From Methanococcoides alaskense (lineage in GTDB: Archaea; Halobacteriota; Methanosarcinia; Methanosarcinales; Methanosarcinaceae), in assembly GCF_031454185.1 (NCBI RefSeq), contig NZ_JAVDQI010000005.1, positions 1 to 64,000 of the forward strand: a stretch of DNA of 64,000 nt, given 5' to 3'. The notes below the pieces were generated by a model. The model saw nothing but the letters and a program-made list of their open reading frames with translations. It searched no databases and had not been told where the DNA came from. Both the position numbers and the translations under genes were made by a program. Numbering within the stretch: the first letter of the stretch is position 1; every line of letters begins with the position of its first letter. This document shows, piece by piece, positions 63,072-64,000 of this stretch.

Positions 63072-64000
63072 TTAACTTTTGAGTGCCGCAACAAGTAACT
63101 CGCGTGCCTGGCGTGCATCTGCACGTCCTTTCGTCTTTTTCATGACCTGCCCAACAAGGAAATTGAGGGACTTTTCCGCCCCACCAAGATAATCCTGAAC
63201 AGCAGCTTCGTTCTCAGCAATTGTTTCAGAGACCGCAGTTGCAACAATATCATCCTCAACCTTACGAAGTCCCTTAGCATCAATGACCTCATTGGCCGAT
63301 CCACCCTCATCCAGAATTATACGGATAACTTCAATACCACTGTTATCACTGATCTCCCCATTATTCACAGATCCAATGATGTATATCAGATCATCTGACC
63401 CAATCGATGACGTGATCGTAGGATCTTTGCGATTTGCACCTGATAGTTTGACCCAACTATATGGTGGCGTTACAGGATCATTTGTTCTGCCATGAATTGC
63501 CAGATCACGATAGTTCCATTCGCCTTTGAAAATGTCAGCAACCCATACAGCAGCATCCTTTGAATCGATATTTTCGTTCTGCGCAACAGCTTCATAGAAA
63601 TCTGCAATATCCTGATCAGATGTCAATGCCTTTGCATGCATATCCGTCATATCGTATTCTTCAAGGAATCTATTACGTTTTGCATCAGGAAGTTCCGGCA
63701 ACGTTGCTGCAACAGCAGGTACGCGGTCTGCAACCCTCATTGGCATAAGATCAGGTTCAGGGAAATAACGATAGTCATTCTCGGTTTCCTTTGTACGCAT
63801 AGAAAGAGTGACTCCCCTTGCTTCGTCAAAATGCCGGGTTTCCAGAGTGATCTCCCCACCACGGCGGATCTGATTTTTCTGCCTCATAATTTCATATAGC
63901 AGAGCTCGCTCAGCTCCCTTAAAAGAGGAAATGTTCTTGACCTCAACACGCTCCCCCATAAAGACAGAAACATTAGCATCCACCCTCATAGCACCCTCAA
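63072..64000 (-). CDS. gatB: Asp-tRNA(Asn)/Glu-tRNA(Gln) amidotransferase subunit B, C-terminal part, cut by window edge
   Basis: About 309 residues are present and the frame stays open to the window end. GatB blocks are MRVDANVSVFMGERVEVKN, FKGAERALLYEI, YRYFPEPDLMP and the helical and YqeY-like tail (NFLVGQVMKKTKGRADARQARELL). GatB binds tRNA and with GatA and GatC converts misacylated Asp-tRNA(Asn) to Asn-tRNA(Asn). The length from MRVDANVS to the C-terminus is normal for the family. GatA is not in the window. Confidence 0.96.
   Translation of the reverse strand, partial: EGAMRVDANVSVFMGERVEVKNISSFKGAERALLYEIMRQKNQIRRGGEITLETRHFDEARGVTLSMRTKETENDYRYFPEPDLMPMRVADRVPAVAATLPELPDAKRNRFLEEYDMTDMHAKALTSDQDIADFYEAVAQNENIDSKDAAVWVADIFKGEWNYRDLAIHGRTNDPVTPPYSWVKLSGANRKDPTITSSIGSDDLIYIIGSVNNGEISDNSGIEVIRIILDEGGSANEVIDAKGLRKVEDDIVATAVSETIAENEAAVQDYLGGAEKSLNFLVGQVMKKTKGRADARQARELLVAALKS

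Noticed and set aside
1..64000. CRISPR arrays, tRNA and rRNA genes
   Set aside because: No regularly spaced repeats of CRISPR type and no tRNA T-arm in a cloverleaf context were found in the gaps; the only regular repeat is the coding 15-bp VNTR.

Overview
The window is chromosomal DNA from a methanogenic archaeon, most likely a methylotrophic member of the Methanosarcinaceae (Methanococcoides/Methanolobus type). The evidence is methanogen-specific genes: the McrA-activating ATPase component A2 (59.9-61.6 kb), beta-RFAP synthase of tetrahydromethanopterin synthesis (5.6-6.6 kb), two isopropylmalate/homoaconitase-type small subunits with matching dehydrogenases (coenzyme B and leucine), PurP, GGGP synthase, NrpR, an archaellum operon, the STT3-type transferase AglB and archaeal ribosomal protein eL40. 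Genes start from archaeal TATA boxes, often with very short leaders, or from GGAGG/GGTGATC ribosome sites.

Layout. 0-0.45 kb: end of a TnpB element. 0.5-12.2 kb: housekeeping genes (thioesterase, HAD phosphatase, response regulator, gamma-carbonic anhydrase, rhodanese, Nop5-fibrillarin pair, beta-RFAP synthase, a DUF2953/GerW pair, an XPD-like helicase, a pilin, a ferredoxin, PyrH). 12.3-18.7 kb: archaellum operon flaD/E-F-G-H-I-J without flagellin genes. 18.7-22.1 kb: homoaconitase small subunit, homoisocitrate dehydrogenase, an unknown gene, GalU. 22.2-23.4 kb: complete solo TnpB element. 23.5-41.0 kb: a surface glycan and N-glycosylation region with AglB, glycosyltransferases, an AglQ-like protein, and a dTDP-4-acetamido-4,6-dideoxyhexose-type pathway (RfbA, RfbB, aminotransferase, GNAT, GT56-like transferase, flippase). 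It is broken at 26.1 and 29.4-31.1 kb by a MITE and decayed IS copies. 41.2-64 kb: housekeeping again (M24 peptidase, methionine aminopeptidase, tRNA enzymes, PurP, HerA-like ATPase, LeuD-LeuB, NrpR, UbiB-like kinase, AtwA, GGGPS, eL40, GatB) with an inserted AAA-ATPase + DUF4435 pair that resembles the PARIS anti-phage system (54.4-56.6 kb).

The most notable signal is recoding. Two otherwise intact genes, a Cam-type gamma-carbonic anhydrase (TAG at 2877) and a HerA-like ATPase (TAG at 50165), are each interrupted by exactly one in-frame TAG, with homology continuing in the same frame. Every other intact gene whose stop I read ends in TAA or TGA; none ends in TAG. This is what is expected in a pyrrolysine-decoding methanogen and suggests that both proteins carry pyrrolysine, or are made by amber readthrough, outside the methylamine methyltransferases.

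Three short real genes are easily missed: a 2x[4Fe-4S] ferredoxin (11152-11328), ribosomal protein eL40 (62397-62546) and a 57-residue membrane protein (54134-54307). No tRNA, rRNA or CRISPR array was seen.
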